Part shown: in pieces, positions 63,714 to 64,000 of the stretch | How the letters are laid out: each line of letters opens with the position of its first letter | Numbering within the stretch: position 1 is the first letter of the stretch | From: Geofilum rubicundum JCM 15548 | GTDB lineage: Bacteria > Bacteroidota > Bacteroidia > Bacteroidales > Marinilabiliaceae | Length of the DNA: 64,000 nt | Direction: 5' to 3' | NCBI RefSeq assembly: GCF_000974365.1 | Contig: NZ_BAZW01000003.1 | Span: 124,001 to 188,000, forward strand | Program-made: the position numbers and the translations under genes | The notes under the pieces: generated by a model | What the model saw: only the letters and a program-made list of their open reading frames with translations | Told to the model about the DNA's origin: nothing | Databases searched by the model: none

Positions 63714-64000
63714 ATGCTTAAAAGGAAGCAATTCGGGAAGTTTTTTAAATGGGGCGTAACCATCAGCGCCTTTCAGAATGAAGGGGCTGCTTTTGAGGCT
63801 GGTAAATCGGCCTCCATCTGGGATATCTTTACATCGGATGTTCAAAATATAAATGATGGTCATTTGCCCGGTGAAACAGCCGGGTTTTACCATAACTATG
63901 AAGCCGATATTTTGCAGGCCCGCCAGATGGGCCTGGATGTCTTTCGGTTTTCCCTGGCCTGGTCGCGCATTCTGCCGAATGGAACGGGAACACCCAATCC
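63714..64000 (+). CDS. GH1-family beta-glycosidase, partial (cut by window end)
   Basis: The first 95 residues of a GH1 enzyme: FFKWGVTISAFQNEGAAFEA, ASIWDIFTSD, ETAGFYHNYEADI and MGLDVFRFSLAWSRILPNGT are the N-terminal GH1 signatures (family F-x-WG-x-ATS-x-YQ-E-G and R-x-S-x-WSRI). No signal peptide, so cytoplasmic. After the secreted GH53 galactanase it probably hydrolyses imported galacto-oligosaccharides, as beta-galactosidase or beta-glucosidase. The remainder lies outside the window. Confidence 0.88.
   Translation, partial: MLKRKQFGKFFKWGVTISAFQNEGAAFEAGKSASIWDIFTSDVQNINDGHLPGETAGFYHNYEADILQARQMGLDVFRFSLAWSRILPNGTGTPN

Overview
Taxon. The window reads as chromosomal DNA of a nitrogen-fixing, polysaccharide-degrading member of the Bacteroidota, probably a Marinilabiliales/Bacteroidales-type anaerobe or facultative anaerobe (inference). 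The support is promoters of the TTG-N19-21-TAnnTTTG type, C-terminal type IX secretion (T9SS) sorting domains on several secreted enzymes, DUF4249 and carboxypeptidase-regulatory TonB receptors, AraC-fused propeller regulators, and a nif cluster of the anaerobe type with nifI1-nifI2 between nifH and nifD.

Layout, 0-21.6 kb. A minus-strand nitrogen-fixation and molybdenum island runs nifH-nifI1-nifI2-nifD-nifK-nifE-nifN-nifB-(2Fe-2S ferredoxin)-[unannotated 40-aa membrane microprotein]-nifV-mop-modE-outer-membrane porin-modA-TOBE protein (cut by the window start). Upstream of nifH lie a divergent HEPN-like gene, a decayed higB with an intact higA, a Nif11-like gene, a NifX/NafY-type cofactor protein with a Cys-rich tail, a GNAT enzyme, a NifA-type sigma-54 activator and a second ModE-like regulator. 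A NarL-type two-component pair and a TlpA-like lipoprotein follow. Candidate control elements are a -24/-12 promoter before nifH, matching dyads upstream of nifH and of the NafY-like gene, a ModE-box-like dyad before porin-modA, hairpins just after nifH, and G-tract-rich intergenic spacers.

21.6-32.6 kb. A small lipoprotein, gap (GAPDH) with clear promoter and terminator, a flavodoxin, an AbiE-type type IV toxin-antitoxin pair with a four-half-site symmetric operator, a patch of small and truncated genes, a serine hydrolase, a CydDC-like ABC exporter and a DUF1456 protein.

32.6-46.4 kb. Secreted carbohydrate-related proteins (a DUF6055-type metallopeptidase, a beta-helix/ricin-lectin protein, a GH31 glucosidase) with a propeller-AraC regulator, then stress or ligand regulators with GyrI-like domains.

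46.4-52.5 kb. An NAD salvage operon (pncB-nadE-NUDT9-like hydrolase), a PL14-like lyase and a polysaccharide flippase.

52.7-64 kb. An AI-2E-family permease, an ECF-sigma envelope operon, a TonB receptor/DUF4249 pair, and a galactan-utilisation segment (binding-module protein, GH53 galactanase, GH1 enzyme cut by the window end).

Quality caveat. About a dozen otherwise well-conserved genes (nifB, nifN, nadE, the TonB receptor and others) are broken by 1-2-base indels, nearly all in short homopolymers. This looks more like a draft-assembly error signature than mass pseudogenisation. Those genes are annotated over their full span with the break point given. No insertion sequence, CRISPR array, rRNA or tRNA was recognised.
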